DNA of 64,000 nt from Diploscapter coronatus (GCA_964036155.1 OZ038423.1:1-64000), one strand, 5' to 3'; shown: positions 11,701 to 26,359, counted from the stretch's first letter. Made by a program: numbers and translations. Notes: a model not told the origin generated them from the letters alone.

Positions 11701-14700
11701 CTGACTGACACCCCATCCGGGGAGTACAACATTAACTAATGTTTTATGGAGTTTATTTAATGTATTTGAATGAAATTTGAATGGAATTTATAAAATTCGG
11801 AGTATAGATGTGGTATGAAATCTGGATCCTCAGTTGTTCGAATGACATGTGTGCTAATTTAGTGAAGATAGAGTAGGTATTGTTGATGGAATTTGTGAGA
11901 TTTTGTAATTTCGTTTAGAGATTACAAGGTGAACCGAGTCGAATTGAGTCGATTTGAGACGAATTGAACTCTGTTCGGAAGATATTGGAATTATGTTTTG
12001 ATTTTAGCTGAATATGTGAAGCATAATCCACCTCCTGAAAGATAGCGGGAGAATGGAGACGTTGATGCAAGCAGGAATGAAGAATTTGGATTTATTATTG
12101 ATGAGTGACTATTAAGATCGTTTTTAGTGAAGATAAAGTTTTTCCGGTGAAATAGTCTGCATTGGCTGATTAGTTGATGGAAGTGGAATAGATGACGGGT
12201 GTCGGGCGTTGTTAATGAAAAATTAGAGGTTTTCCTTTCTAAAACAAGTGAATTAATGATGAATGCTGATTTATTATTGGTCGAAGTTATAAATATGATG
12301 GTAAACGATATTCTGTAAGTGATGCTGTTGAGATTTAGGATATTTCTGATGATAGTAATAGGGTTTTAGGATAAAGAATAATGAGGCCTTACCAAACACA
12401 TGTCCCTCGCCTCGCCTCTTTCGAAGATTTCGGAGAACTGCTGTTGATGGAATTTTGGCGTTTCTATATTTTGTTAGTTGACTAATTCCCCTTCTGCAGA
12501 TATTTGAATGGTTTTATGGTTTTCCCTTCTGATCTTATTCGTGTCATTATTACTTCGTCTACTTCCGTCAATTAAAGGCTATATTGCAATGACTACAGTT
12601 TTGAATGAATTGATCAGTTTGAAAGAAGTAAGAAAGTGCTAGAGTTGGAAGTGGATGAATGAAGGAAGAGAGATAGATAGTGCGAGTTGAGTTCTAGTAG
12701 TGAAAATGTTTATTGTGCAGCTCTTGTGAGAATTTTGAAGGAATCGGAGTCAGAAGAGAAAAAGAATACAACTATTTGGATTGATCGATGTTTTCAAGCC
12801 TTACACAGCATTATCCCTACTCTTGGCTCTTTCGAAGATGTCGGGGGATTGTTGTTGATTAAATTTCTGAGCTAATGTGAATAAATGTGAATTCTGAGAG
12901 TATTTGAGTGTTTCTTATGATGAGAGGTGTTCTGGAAAGTCGAGAAAGTGCTGTTGATGCAGAATCTGACTATATTGACTATATTTTATATTGTATATGG
13001 AAGTAGTATTGCTGATGCAAATTCTGAAGTTTCTGAATCTAAAGTGAATCAATTTTTAGCCTTACCTGCCTCCCCTCTCCCTCTGCCTATCCTCGCCTCT
13101 TGCGAAGATGTCGGAGGATAATTATTGATGGAATTTCTGAATAAATGCTGAAAATGTGAATTTTGATTGGTGGTATGAGCGGGAATTCTTATTTGATTGA
13201 ATTCTGACTTATGGCACGGATTCGGAGTTGTATTGCGATGAACTATCTAGTATGGGGACGAACTAGTATGACGATGGCTGGGATTGGAGATTTAGAAGTC
13301 AGGAGTAGATGGGACTAGAGATTTGATGATGAATTTGTTATGATTTTGATGGTTTTCGAAGGCTTGATGGTATGTGATGATATGGTGAAATAGAGGATGT
13401 GATAGTGAGATGAGGAGAGGTCTGTTTAAATCGATGTTAGTGATCTTACTAGCCCTGTTCCTTAGCTTATCCTATTCCTAACCCTATCCCTAACCTATTC
13501 CTTGCACTATCCCTAACCCTAGCCCTAACCCTTATTCTACTCTCGACTTAACCCGAACTTGTGTGCTTGTCCCATATCCCCATCTCGACTGTGCACTATT
13601 CCGGCTATTCAGAAGCTTGCTAGCTGCTAAAAACCCTAACCATTTCCGTCCCTACCGGATGAGTGGAGATATTTGATGTCCGGAATTGCATGATGGTATC
13701 TGGATATTCAAAGAAAAGCGATATTTGAATTATGATATTCCAATTTTCAGCAGTTTTTTAATTACTAAAATGGGAAAAATGAGCGTTTGTTTCTGAGATG
13801 GGCGGTGCTGATGGAAAATGTGAGCTTTTGCTTCTAAGATGAGTACTGTTGATGCAAAATGTGAGTATTTATCGTATGAAACGGGCGGTGTAAATACAAA
13901 AAGTAGGCGTTTATTTAGAATAAAAATGAAGAAATGAAGTATTGTTGATGCAAAATGTGACAAATGTGAGAATTTGTTTGTGAAATAAGTGGTGCTGATG
14001 CAAAATGTGAGCTTTTGCCTCTGAGGTAAGTAGTGCTGATGCAAAATCTGGGTATTTATTATATTAGATAGATGGTGGAAATACAAAAAGTATGCGTTTG
14101 TTTTAAAAAGCAAGTATTGTTGATAAAAAATGCGACAAATCTGAGAATTTGCTTTCCGAGGTGGGTGGAATGATGCTGATGGAAAATCTAAGCATTTGTG
14201 TTTTTGCAAGTTTTCAAAGATGAGTAAAAATGGTGTTGATGAAAAATGTGACAAAATCTGAATATTTGTTCTCAAAAAGTGAGTATTTGTTAGAGGCTCA
14301 CTCTATTCCATCCACTATTTCTATCATCTCTCACCTTTCCCCCTAATCTCTCTCCTAGCAGTGCCGCCTAACGACACTGCTCATTCCATCTACAACTCTT
14401 CTCCCTCTTCTTTAGTAGTTATCTCTATTCCCTGACCATTAACAATTATTGATTGACCATTCTCCTCTTAATAGTCAGTCTACCCCCCTGCCCTCCTGTA
14501 GGACAGTCGGTCTTCCAATTCTCCTGAATTGTCTTTTCCCGACGTTGTACTAAATAAAAACTTGTACGAATACGAGTTCTGACTGACACCCCATCCGGGG
14601 AGTACAACATTAACTAATGTTTTATGGAGTTTATTTAATGTATTTGAATGAAATTTGAATGGAATTTATAAAATTCGGAGTATAGATGTGGTATGAAATC

Positions 14701-17700
14701 TGGATCCTCAGTTGTTCGAATGACATGTGTGCTAATTTAGTGAAGATAGAGTAGGTATTGTTGATGGAATTTGTGAGATTTTGTAATTTCGTTTAGAGAT
14801 TACAAGGTGAACCGAGTCGAATTGAGTCGATTTGAGACGAATTGAACTCTGTTCGGAAGATATTGGAATTATGTTTTGATTTTAGCTGAATATGTGAAGC
14901 ATAATCCACCTCCTGAAAGATAGCGGGAGAATGGAGACGTTGATGCAAGCAGGAATGAAGAATTTGGATTTATTATTGATGAGTGACTATTAAGATCGTT
15001 TTTAGTGAAGATAAAGTTTTTCCGGTGAAATAGTCTGCATTGGCTGATTAGTTGATGGAAGTGGAATAGATGACGGGTGTCGGGCGTTGTTAATGAAAAA
15101 TTAGAGGTTTTCCTTTCTAAAACAAGTGAATTAATGATGAATGCTGATTTATTATTGGTCGAAGTTATAAATATGATGGTAAACGATATTCTGTAAGTGA
15201 TGCTGTTGAGATTTAGGATATTTCTGATGATAGTAATAGGGTTTTAGGATAAAGAATAATGAGGCCTTACCAAACACATGTCCCTCGCCTCGCCTCTTTC
15301 GAAGATTTCGGAGAACTGCTGTTGATGGAATTTTTGGCGTTTCTATATTTTGTTAGTTGACTAATTCCCCTTCTGCAGATATTTGAATGGTTTTATGGTT
15401 TTCCCTTCTGATCTTATTCGTGTCATTATTACTTCGTCTACTTCCGTCAATTAAAGGCTATATTGCAATGACTACAGTTTTGAATGAATTGATCAGTTTG
15501 AAAGAAGTAAGAAAGTGCTAGAGTTGGAAGTGGATGAATGAAGGAAGAGAGATAGATAGTGCGAGTTGAGTTCTAGTAGTGAAAATGTTTATTGTGCAGC
15601 TCTTGTGAGAATTTTGAAGGAATCGGAGTCAGAAGAGAAAAAGAATACAACTATTTGGATTGATCGATGTTTTCAAGCCTTACACAGCATTATCCCTACT
15701 CTTGGCTCTTTCGAAGATGTCGGGGGATTGTTGTTGATTAAATTTCTGAGCTAATGTGAATAAATGTGAATTCTGAGAGTATTTGAGTGTTTCTTATGAT
15801 GAGAGGTGTTCTGGAAAGTCGAGAAAGTGCTGTTGATGCAGAATCTGACTATATTGACTATATTTTATATTGTATATGGAAGTAGTATTGCTGATGCAAA
15901 TTCTGAAGTTTCTGAATCTAAAGTGAATCAATTTTTAGCCTTACCTGCCTCCCCTCTCCCTCTGCCTATCCTCGCCTCTTGCGAAGATGTCGGAGGATAA
16001 TTATTGATGGAATTTCTGAATAAATGCTGAAAATGTGAATTTTGATTGGTGGTATGAGCGGGAATTCTTATTTGATTGAATTCTGACTTATGGCACGGAT
16101 TCGGAGTTGTATTGCGATGAACTATCTAGTATGGGGACGAACTAGTATGACGATGGCTGGGATTGGAGATTTAGAAGTCAGGAGTAGATGGGACTAGAGA
16201 TTTGATGATGAATTTGTTATGATTTTGATGGTTTTCGAAGGCTTGATGGTATGTGATGATATGGTGAAATAGAGGATGTGATAGTGAGATGAGGAGAGGT
16301 CTGTTTAAATCGATGTTAGTGATCTTACTAGCCCTGTTCCTTAGCTTATCCTATTCCTAACCCTATCCCTAACCTATTCCTTGCACTATCCCTAACCCTA
16401 GCCCTAACCCTTATTCTACTCTCGACTTAACCCGAACTTGTGTGCTTGTCCCATATCCCCATCTCGACTGTGCACTATTCCGGCTATTCAGAAGCTTGCT
16501 AGCTGCTAAAAACCCTAACCATTTCCGTCCCTACCGGATGAGTGGAGATATTTGATGTCCGGAATTGCATGATGGTATCTGGATATTCAAAGAAAAGCGA
16601 TATTTGAATTATGATATTCCAATTTTCAGCAGTTTTTTAATTACTAAAATGGGAAAAATGAGCGTTTGTTTCTGAGATGGGCGGTGCTGATGGAAAATGT
16701 GAGCTTTTGCTTCTAAGATGAGTACTGTTGATGCAAAATGTGAGTATTTATCGTATGAAACGGGCGGTGTAAATACAAAAAGTAGGCGTTTATTTAGAAT
16801 AAAAATGAAGAAATGAAGTATTGTTGATGCAAAATGTGACAAATGTGAGAATTTGTTTGTGAAATAAGTGGTGCTGATGCAAAATGTGAGCTTTTGCCTC
16901 TGAGGTAAGTAGTGCTGATGCAAAATCTGGGTATTTATTATATTAGATAGATGGTGGAAATACAAAAAGTATGCGTTTGTTTTAAAAAGCAAGTATTGTT
17001 GATAAAAAATGCGACAAATCTGAGAATTTGCTTTCCGAGGTGGGTGGAATGATGCTGATGGAAAATCTAAGCATTTGTGTTTTTGCAAGTTTTCAAAGAT
17101 GAGTAAAAATGGTGTTGATGAAAAATGTGACAAAATCTGAATATTTGTTCTCAAAAAGTGAGTATTTGTTAGAGGCTCACTCTATTCCATCCACTATTTC
17201 TATCATCTCTCACCTTTCCCCCTAATCTCTCTCCTAGCAGTGCCGCCTAACGACACTGCTCATTCCATCTACAACTCTTCTCCCTCTTCTTTAGTAGTTA
17301 TCTCTATTCCCTGACCATTAACAATTATTGATTGACCATTCTCCTCTTAATAGTCAGTCTACCCCCCTGCCCTCCTGTAGGACAGTCGGTCTTCCAATTC
17401 TCCTGAATTGTCTTTTCCCGACGTTGTACTAAATAAAAACTTGTACGAATACGAGTTCTGACTGACACCCCATCCGGGGAGTACAACATTAACTAATGTT
17501 TTATGGAGTTTATTTAATGTATTTGAATGAAATTTGAATGGAATTTATAAAATTCGGAGTATAGATGTGGTATGAAATCTGGATCCTCAGTTGTTCGAAT
17601 GACATGTGTGCTAATTTAGTGAAGATAGAGTAGGTATTGTTGATGGAATTTGTGAGATTTTGTAATTTCGTTTAGAGATTACAAGGTGAACCGAGTCGAA

Positions 17701-20700
17701 TTGAGTCGATTTGAGACGAATTGAACTCTGTTCGGAAGATATTGGAATTATGTTTTGATTTTAGCTGAATATGTGAAGCATAATCCACCTCCTGAAAGAT
17801 AGCGGGAGAATGGAGACGTTGATGCAAGCAGGAATGAAGAATTTGGATTTATTATTGATGAGTGACTATTAAGATCGTTTTTAGTGAAGATAAAGTTTTT
17901 CCGGTGAAATAGTCTGCATTGGCTGATTAGTTGATGGAAGTGGAATAGATGACGGGTGTCGGGCGTTGTTAATGAAAAATTAGAGGTTTTCCTTTCTAAA
18001 ACAAGTGAATTAATGATGAATGCTGATTTATTATTGGTCGAAGTTATAAATATGATGGTAAACGATATTCTGTAAGTGATGCTGTTGAGATTTAGGATAT
18101 TTCTGATGATAGTAATAGGGTTTTAGGATAAAGAATAATGAGGCCTTACCAAACACATGTCCCTCGCCTCGCCTCTTTCGAAGATTTCGGAGAACTGCTG
18201 TTGATGGAATTTTTGGCGTTTCTATATTTTGTTAGTTGACTAATTCCCCTTCTGCAGATATTTGAATGGTTTTATGGTTTTCCCTTCTGATCTTATTCGT
18301 GTCATTATTACTTCGTCTACTTCCGTCAATTAAAGGCTATATTGCAATGACTACAGTTTTGAATGAATTGATCAGTTTGAAAGAAGTAAGAAAGTGCTAG
18401 AGTTGGAAGTGGATGAATGAAGGAAGAGAGATAGATAGTGCGAGTTGAGTTCTAGTAGTGAAAATGTTTATTGTGCAGCTCTTGTGAGAATTTTGAAGGA
18501 ATCGGAGTCAGAAGAGAAAAAGAATACAACTATTTGGATTGATCGATGTTTTCAAGCCTTACACAGCATTATCCCTACTCTTGGCTCTTTCGAAGATGTC
18601 GGGGGATTGTTGTTGATTAAATTTCTGAGCTAATGTGAATAAATGTGAATTCTGAGAGTATTTGAGTGTTTCTTATGATGAGAGGTGTTCTGGAAAGTCG
18701 AGAAAGTGCTGTTGATGCAGAATCTGACTATATTGACTATATTTTATATTGTATATGGAAGTAGTATTGCTGATGCAAATTCTGAAGTTTCTGAATCTAA
18801 AGTGAATCAATTTTTAGCCTTACCTGCCTCCCCTCTCCCTCTGCCTATCCTCGCCTCTTGCGAAGATGTCGGAGGATAATTATTGATGGAATTTCTGAAT
18901 AAATGCTGAAAATGTGAATTTTGATTGGTGGTATGAGCGGGAATTCTTATTTGATTGAATTCTGACTTATGGCACGGATTCGGAGTTGTATTGCGATGAA
19001 CTATCTAGTATGGGGACGAACTAGTATGACGATGGCTGGGATTGGAGATTTAGAAGTCAGGAGTAGATGGGACTAGAGATTTGATGATGAATTTGTTATG
19101 ATTTTGATGGTTTTCGAAGGCTTGATGGTATGTGATGATATGGTGAAATAGAGGATGTGATAGTGAGATGAGGAGAGGTCTGTTTAAATCGATGTTAGTG
19201 ATCTTACTAGCCCTGTTCCTTAGCTTATCCTATTCCTAACCCTATCCCTAACCTATTCCTTGCACTATCCCTAACCCTAGCCCTAACCCTTATTCTACTC
19301 TCGACTTAACCCGAACTTGTGTGCTTGTCCCATATCCCCATCTCGACTGTGCACTATTCCGGCTATTCAGAAGCTTGCTAGCTGCTAAAAACCCTAACCA
19401 TTTCCGTCCCTACCGGATGAGTGGAGATATTTGATGTCCGGAATTGCATGATGGTATCTGGATATTCAAAGAAAAGCGATATTTGAATTATGATATTCCA
19501 ATTTTCAGCAGTTTTTTAATTACTAAAATGGGAAAAATGAGCGTTTGTTTCTGAGATGGGCGGTGCTGATGGAAAATGTGAGCTTTTGCTTCTAAGATGA
19601 GTACTGTTGATGCAAAATGTGAGTATTTATCGTATGAAACGGGCGGTGTAAATACAAAAAGTAGGCGTTTATTTAGAATAAAAATGAAGAAATGAAGTAT
19701 TGTTGATGCAAAATGTGACAAATGTGAGAATTTGTTTGTGAAATAAGTGGTGCTGATGCAAAATGTGAGCTTTTGCCTCTGAGGTAAGTAGTGCTGATGC
19801 AAAATCTGGGTATTTATTATATTAGATAGATGGTGGAAATACAAAAAGTATGCGTTTGTTTTAAAAAGCAAGTATTGTTGATAAAAAATGCGACAAATCT
19901 GAGAATTTGCTTTCCGAGGTGGGTGGAATGATGCTGATGGAAAATCTAAGCATTTGTGTTTTTGCAAGTTTTCAAAGATGAGTAAAAATGGTGTTGATGA
20001 AAAATGTGACAAAATCTGAATATTTGTTCTCAAAAAGTGAGTATTTGTTAGAGGCTCACTCTATTCCATCCACTATTTCTATCATCTCTCACCTTTCCCC
20101 CTAATCTCTCTCCTAGCAGTGCCGCCTAACGACACTGCTCATTCCATCTACAACTCTTCTCCCTCTTCTTTAGTAGTTATCTCTATTCCCTGACCATTAA
20201 CAATTATTGATTGACCATTCTCCTCTTAATAGTCAGTCTACCCCCCTGCCCTCCTGTAGGACAGTCGGTCTTCCAATTCTCCTGAATTGTCTTTTCCCGA
20301 CGTTGTACTAAATAAAAACTTGTACGAATACGAGTTCTGACTGACACCCCATCCGGGGAGTACAACATTAACTAATGTTTTATGGAGTTTATTTAATGTA
20401 TTTGAATGAAATTTGAATGGAATTTATAAAATTCGGAGTATAGATGTGGTATGAAATCTGGATCCTCAGTTGTTCGAATGACATGTGTGCTAATTTAGTG
20501 AAGATAGAGTAGGTATTGTTGATGGAATTTGTGAGATTTTGTAATTTCGTTTAGAGATTACAAGGTGAACCGAGTCGAATTGAGTCGATTTGAGACGAAT
20601 TGAACTCTGTTCGGAAGATATTGGAATTATGTTTTGATTTTAGCTGAATATGTGAAGCATAATCCACCTCCTGAAAGATAGCGGGAGAATGGAGACGTTG

Positions 20701-23700
20701 ATGCAAGCAGGAATGAAGAATTTGGATTTATTATTGATGAGTGACTATTAAGATCGTTTTTAGTGAAGATAAAGTTTTTCCGGTGAAATAGTCTGCATTG
20801 GCTGATTAGTTGATGGAAGTGGAATAGATGACGGGTGTCGGGCGTTGTTAATGAAAAATTAGAGGTTTTCCTTTCTAAAACAAGTGAATTAATGATGAAT
20901 GCTGATTTATTATTGGTCGAAGTTATAAATATGATGGTAAACGATATTCTGTAAGTGATGCTGTTGAGATTTAGGATATTTCTGATGATAGTAATAGGGT
21001 TTTAGGATAAAGAATAATGAGGCCTTACCAAACACATGTCCCTCGCCTCGCCTCTTTCGAAGATTTCGGAGAACTGCTGTTGATGGAATTTTTGGCGTTT
21101 CTATATTTTGTTAGTTGACTAATTCCCCTTCTGCAGATATTTGAATGGTTTTATGGTTTTCCCTTCTGATCTTATTCGTGTCATTATTACTTCGTCTACT
21201 TCCGTCAATTAAAGGCTATATTGCAATGACTACAGTTTTGAATGAATTGATCAGTTTGAAAGAAGTAAGAAAGTGCTAGAGTTGGAAGTGGATGAATGAA
21301 GGAAGAGAGATAGATAGTGCGAGTTGAGTTCTAGTAGTGAAAATGTTTATTGTGCAGCTCTTGTGAGAATTTTGAAGGAATCGGAGTCAGAAGAGAAAAA
21401 GAATACAACTATTTGGATTGATCGATGTTTTCAAGCCTTACACAGCATTATCCCTACTCTTGGCTCTTTCGAAGATGTCGGGGGATTGTTGTTGATTAAA
21501 TTTCTGAGCTAATGTGAATAAATGTGAATTCTGAGAGTATTTGAGTGTTTCTTATGATGAGAGGTGTTCTGGAAAGTCGAGAAAGTGCTGTTGATGCAGA
21601 ATCTGACTATATTGACTATATTTTATATTGTATATGGAAGTAGTATTGCTGATGCAAATTCTGAAGTTTCTGAATCTAAAGTGAATCAATTTTTAGCCTT
21701 ACCTGCCTCCCCTCTCCCTCTGCCTATCCTCGCCTCTTGCGAAGATGTCGGAGGATAATTATTGATGGAATTTCTGAATAAATGCTGAAAATGTGAATTT
21801 TGATTGGTGGTATGAGCGGGAATTCTTATTTGATTGAATTCTGACTTATGGCACGGATTCGGAGTTGTATTGCGATGAACTATCTAGTATGGGGACGAAC
21901 TAGTATGACGATGGCTGGGATTGGAGATTTAGAAGTCAGGAGTAGATGGGACTAGAGATTTGATGATGAATTTGTTATGATTTTGATGGTTTTCGAAGGC
22001 TTGATGGTATGTGATGATATGGTGAAATAGAGGATGTGATAGTGAGATGAGGAGAGGTCTGTTTAAATCGATGTTAGTGATCTTACTAGCCCTGTTCCTT
22101 AGCTTATCCTATTCCTAACCCTATCCCTAACCTATTCCTTGCACTATCCCTAACCCTAGCCCTAACCCTTATTCTACTCTCGACTTAACCCGAACTTGTG
22201 TGCTTGTCCCATATCCCCATCTCGACTGTGCACTATTCCGGCTATTCAGAAGCTTGCTAGCTGCTAAAAACCCTAACCATTTCCGTCCCTACCGGATGAG
22301 TGGAGATATTTGATGTCCGGAATTGCATGATGGTATCTGGATATTCAAAGAAAAGCGATATTTGAATTATGATATTCCAATTTTCAGCAGTTTTTTAATT
22401 ACTAAAATGGGAAAAATGAGCGTTTGTTTCTGAGATGGGCGGTGCTGATGGAAAATGTGAGCTTTTGCTTCTAAGATGAGTACTGTTGATGCAAAATGTG
22501 AGTATTTATCGTATGAAACGGGCGGTGTAAATACAAAAAGTAGGCGTTTATTTAGAATAAAAATGAAGAAATGAAGTATTGTTGATGCAAAATGTGACAA
22601 ATGTGAGAATTTGTTTGTGAAATAAGTGGTGCTGATGCAAAATGTGAGCTTTTGCCTCTGAGGTAAGTAGTGCTGATGCAAAATCTGGGTATTTATTATA
22701 TTAGATAGATGGTGGAAATACAAAAAGTATGCGTTTGTTTTAAAAAGCAAGTATTGTTGATAAAAAATGCGACAAATCTGAGAATTTGCTTTCCGAGGTG
22801 GGTGGAATGATGCTGATGGAAAATCTAAGCATTTGTGTTTTTGCAAGTTTTCAAAGATGAGTAAAAATGGTGTTGATGAAAAATGTGACAAAATCTGAAT
22901 ATTTGTTCTCAAAAAGTGAGTATTTGTTAGAGGCTCACTCTATTCCATCCACTATTTCTATCATCTCTCACCTTTCCCCCTAATCTCTCTCCTAGCAGTG
23001 CCGCCTAACGACACTGCTCATTCCATCTACAACTCTTCTCCCTCTTCTTTAGTAGTTATCTCTATTCCCTGACCATTAACAATTATTGATTGACCATTCT
23101 CCTCTTAATAGTCAGTCTACCCCCCTGCCCTCCTGTAGGACAGTCGGTCTTCCAATTCTCCTGAATTGTCTTTTCCCGACGTTGTACTAAATAAAAACTT
23201 GTACGAATACGAGTTCTGACTGACACCCCATCCGGGGAGTACAACATTAACTAATGTTTTATGGAGTTTATTTAATGTATTTGAATGAAATTTGAATGGA
23301 ATTTATAAAATTCGGAGTATAGATGTGGTATGAAATCTGGATCCTCAGTTGTTCGAATGACATGTGTGCTAATTTAGTGAAGATAGAGTAGGTATTGTTG
23401 ATGGAATTTGTGAGATTTTGTAATTTCGTTTAGAGATTACAAGGTGAACCGAGTCGAATTGAGTCGATTTGAGACGAATTGAACTCTGTTCGGAAGATAT
23501 TGGAATTATGTTTTGATTTTAGCTGAATATGTGAAGCATAATCCACCTCCTGAAAGATAGCGGGAGAATGGAGACGTTGATGCAAGCAGGAATGAAGAAT
23601 TTGGATTTATTATTGATGAGTGACTATTAAGATCGTTTTTAGTGAAGATAAAGTTTTTCCGGTGAAATAGTCTGCATTGGCTGATTAGTTGATGGAAGTG

Positions 23701-24980
23701 GAATAGATGACGGGTGTCGGGCGTTGTTAATGAAAAATTAGAGGTTTTCCTTTCTAAAACAAGTGAATTAATGATGAATGCTGATTTATTATTGGTCGAA
23801 GTTATAAATATGATGGTAAACGATATTCTGTAAGTGATGCTGTTGAGATTTAGGATATTTCTGATGATAGTAATAGGGTTTTAGGATAAAGAATAATGAG
23901 GCCTTACCAAACACATGTCCCTCGCCTCGCCTCTTTCGAAGATTTCGGAGAACTGCTGTTGATGGAATTTTTGGCGTTTCTATATTTTGTTAGTTGACTA
24001 ATTCCCCTTCTGCAGATATTTGAATGGTTTTATGGTTTTCCCTTCTGATCTTATTCGTGTCATTATTACTTCGTCTACTTCCGTCAATTAAAGGCTATAT
24101 TGCAATGACTACAGTTTTGAATGAATTGATCAGTTTGAAAGAAGTAAGAAAGTGCTAGAGTTGGAAGTGGATGAATGAAGGAAGAGAGATAGATAGTGCG
24201 AGTTGAGTTCTAGTAGTGAAAATGTTTATTGTGCAGCTCTTGTGAGAATTTTGAAGGAATCGGAGTCAGAAGAGAAAAAGAATACAACTATTTGGATTGA
24301 TCGATGTTTTCAAGCCTTACACAGCATTATCCCTACTCTTGGCTCTTTCGAAGATGTCGGGGGATTGTTGTTGATTAAATTTCTGAGCTAATGTGAATAA
24401 ATGTGAATTCTGAGAGTATTTGAGTGTTTCTTATGATGAGAGGTGTTCTGGAAAGTCGAGAAAGTGCTGTTGATGCAGAATCTGACTATATTGACTATAT
24501 TTTATATTGTATATGGAAGTAGTATTGCTGATGCAAATTCTGAAGTTTCTGAATCTAAAGTGAATCAATTTTTAGCCTTACCTGCCTCCCCTCTCCCTCT
24601 GCCTATCCTCGCCTCTTGCGAAGATGTCGGAGGATAATTATTGATGGAATTTCTGAATAAATGCTGAAAATGTGAATTTTGATTGGTGGTATGAGCGGGA
24701 ATTCTTATTTGATTGAATTCTGACTTATGGCACGGATTCGGAGTTGTATTGCGATGAACTATCTAGTATGGGGACGAACTAGTATGACGATGGCTGGGAT
24801 TGGAGATTTAGAAGTCAGGAGTAGATGGGACTAGAGATTTGATGATGAATTTGTTATGATTTTGATGGTTTTCGAAGGCTTGATGGTATGTGATGATATG
24901 GTGAAATAGAGGATGTGATAGTGAGATGAGGAGAGGTCTGTTTAAATCGATGTTAGTGATCTTACTAGCCCTGTTCCTTA

Positions 24981-25050
24981 GCTTATCCTATTCCTAACCC
25001 TATCCCTAACCTATTCCTTGCACTATCCCTAACCCTAGCCCTAACCCTTA
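24981..25050 (+). repeat. Last telomere-like CCCTAA block, next to the array end
   Basis: This is the ninth copy of the block described in unit 1. Only 18 bases of satellite (25051-25068) follow it before non-satellite sequence starts. In every other unit the satellite continues past this point with CCGAACTTGTGTGC. Confidence 0.85.
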
Positions 25051-25229
25051 TTCTACTCTCGACTTAACTTCAACTACTGATTATGGAGGAATTATGTTTT
25101 CGCCAACGATGCATTGCTACATTAAATCTGTATAGTTGACGCATATTCTTATGAATAGCTATTGTTCATTACATCTGGCTTGAACTTGCAAACAGTATTG
25201 CTTGGATTTAAAGTTTATTTCCGAAAATG

Positions 25230-25960
25230 GTTAGCGATTAAAGTGTGATGACTACTTCAAGCTTAGCGGACAGTCAGATAAATTAGACTGGTAGATGGAG
25301 TACCACTCCAGTTTATTAATCTTAAACCTGGGTAATTAGGCCAATAAAATGAACTATGAGAAACTTATAAATAAAAGCAGATTCGCTCAACTCTTTTGAG
25401 CAATAAGCAATCCTGCCTTTATCTCGAAACAAAAGTGAGAGCAAAGGGAGAAGAAAACCATGTTCTTGCATTGAAGTTAGATTTGAAAACTGAAAATATA
25501 GAAAAGATGCGAATGTTCTACGAGATGAAAAAAGCGAAGGTCGCAGTTCGCGACAACTTCGAAAGATATCTATTCATTTGTAATCTACAACTTGCCCCAT
25601 ATTTTATCTTTATATTTGGATCCAATGGTCAAGTATAACTTTTGTTGCGATAGACAACTAGCTGTTCTGTATTTTAAGGGCATTCAACTAAAATTCAACA
25701 TTTATAAAATTGTTTCGTAAAATAGCTTACAAAAATATTATCAGATCCCACCTGAACTATTTGAACGAAGAACATAACTAGAAAATGATTTGAATGAATT
25801 TTGAATTCAAATATTCCGTTATGTTCAACTTTGCTATTGCTTTTGAGCAGAAAGGGTCTTTCAGAGAGTAACCTTTCTAGAGTTAGTTGTTGGTTGGTTA
25901 GTATAAACTGTGTTAACAAGAATAGTGTGCAGCTCTGGTTATTAAAAAATAAGCAATCTT
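25230..25960. repeat. R-block copy A (dispersed repeat before the first LC8 gene)
   Basis: This is the most diverged copy of a block shared with 32318-33090, 38527-39225, 49441-49720, 51240-51560 and, weakly, 59300-59560. Shared landmarks are ACCTGGGTAATTAG near 25327, the segment ending GCGAAGGTCGCAGTTCGCGAC near 25553, GGATCCAATGGTCAAG near 25618, and GGGTTAGTTGTTGGTTGG-like sequence near 25880. A frame opening at 25396 is interrupted in the other copies, so I do not call it a gene. No terminal repeats are visible. Confidence 0.6.
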
Positions 25961-26259
25961 ATAAAATCTAAACCCAGTCGGTTATTTGCAGTTCTGGAAA
26001 GATTCCAAGGGTCGTGAAGTCCCATAACGAATTTCTGGTAAGATACCAAGAATTTATTAAAGAATTGCAAAGAGCAAAAATAAACCCCAAGCCAGTCAAG
26101 GGGCTGAGCTTTCTATAATTTAACGAAAGCTAGAGATAAAATGTGAAGGAGAAAAGTAAACATACTGGAGAAATGAAGTAGCATGGTAAAAAGATGTAGA
26201 TCAAAATATAAAAAGGGTGCATGGTCGCACACCATGTGGGGAAAGAACAACTATTCTTC
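25961..26259. other. Stretch between R-block A and LC8 unit 1, no gene seen
   Basis: AT-rich sequence that does not match the leader-side block found before LC8 copies 4, 7 and the orphan promoter. No open frame, RNA gene or inverted repeat was recognised. Confidence 0.4.
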
Positions 26260-26359
26260 AGGCTTGCTAATATTATGAAGTCTTATCAAAAAATGTTGGG
26301 AGAATGCATCTCACTAAATACGTAATCAATTGCTTTCTCTTCTCAGTGTTAGTATCCTC

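Larger units (their letters stand above)
1..25068. repeat. Subtelomeric tandem array, about 8.7 units of about 2.88 kb
   Basis: The same unit recurs head to tail; equivalent points fall at 1, 2884, 5762, 8640, 11518, 14396, 17275, 20154 and 23033. The units I compared differ mainly by one-base changes in homopolymers (for example near 215, 2394, 3668, 5580, 5904 and 12451). The last unit is cut off at 25068. Each unit contains a pyrimidine-rich segment, a long GT-rich segment poor in C, three copies of a short module, a CCCTAA block and a GT-rich minisatellite. No splice-consistent gene is visible. The short open frames of 62, 64 and up to 181 codons recur only because the DNA recurs. The layout and orientation fit a subtelomeric satellite at a left chromosome end; that placement is inference. 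Confidence 0.97.
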
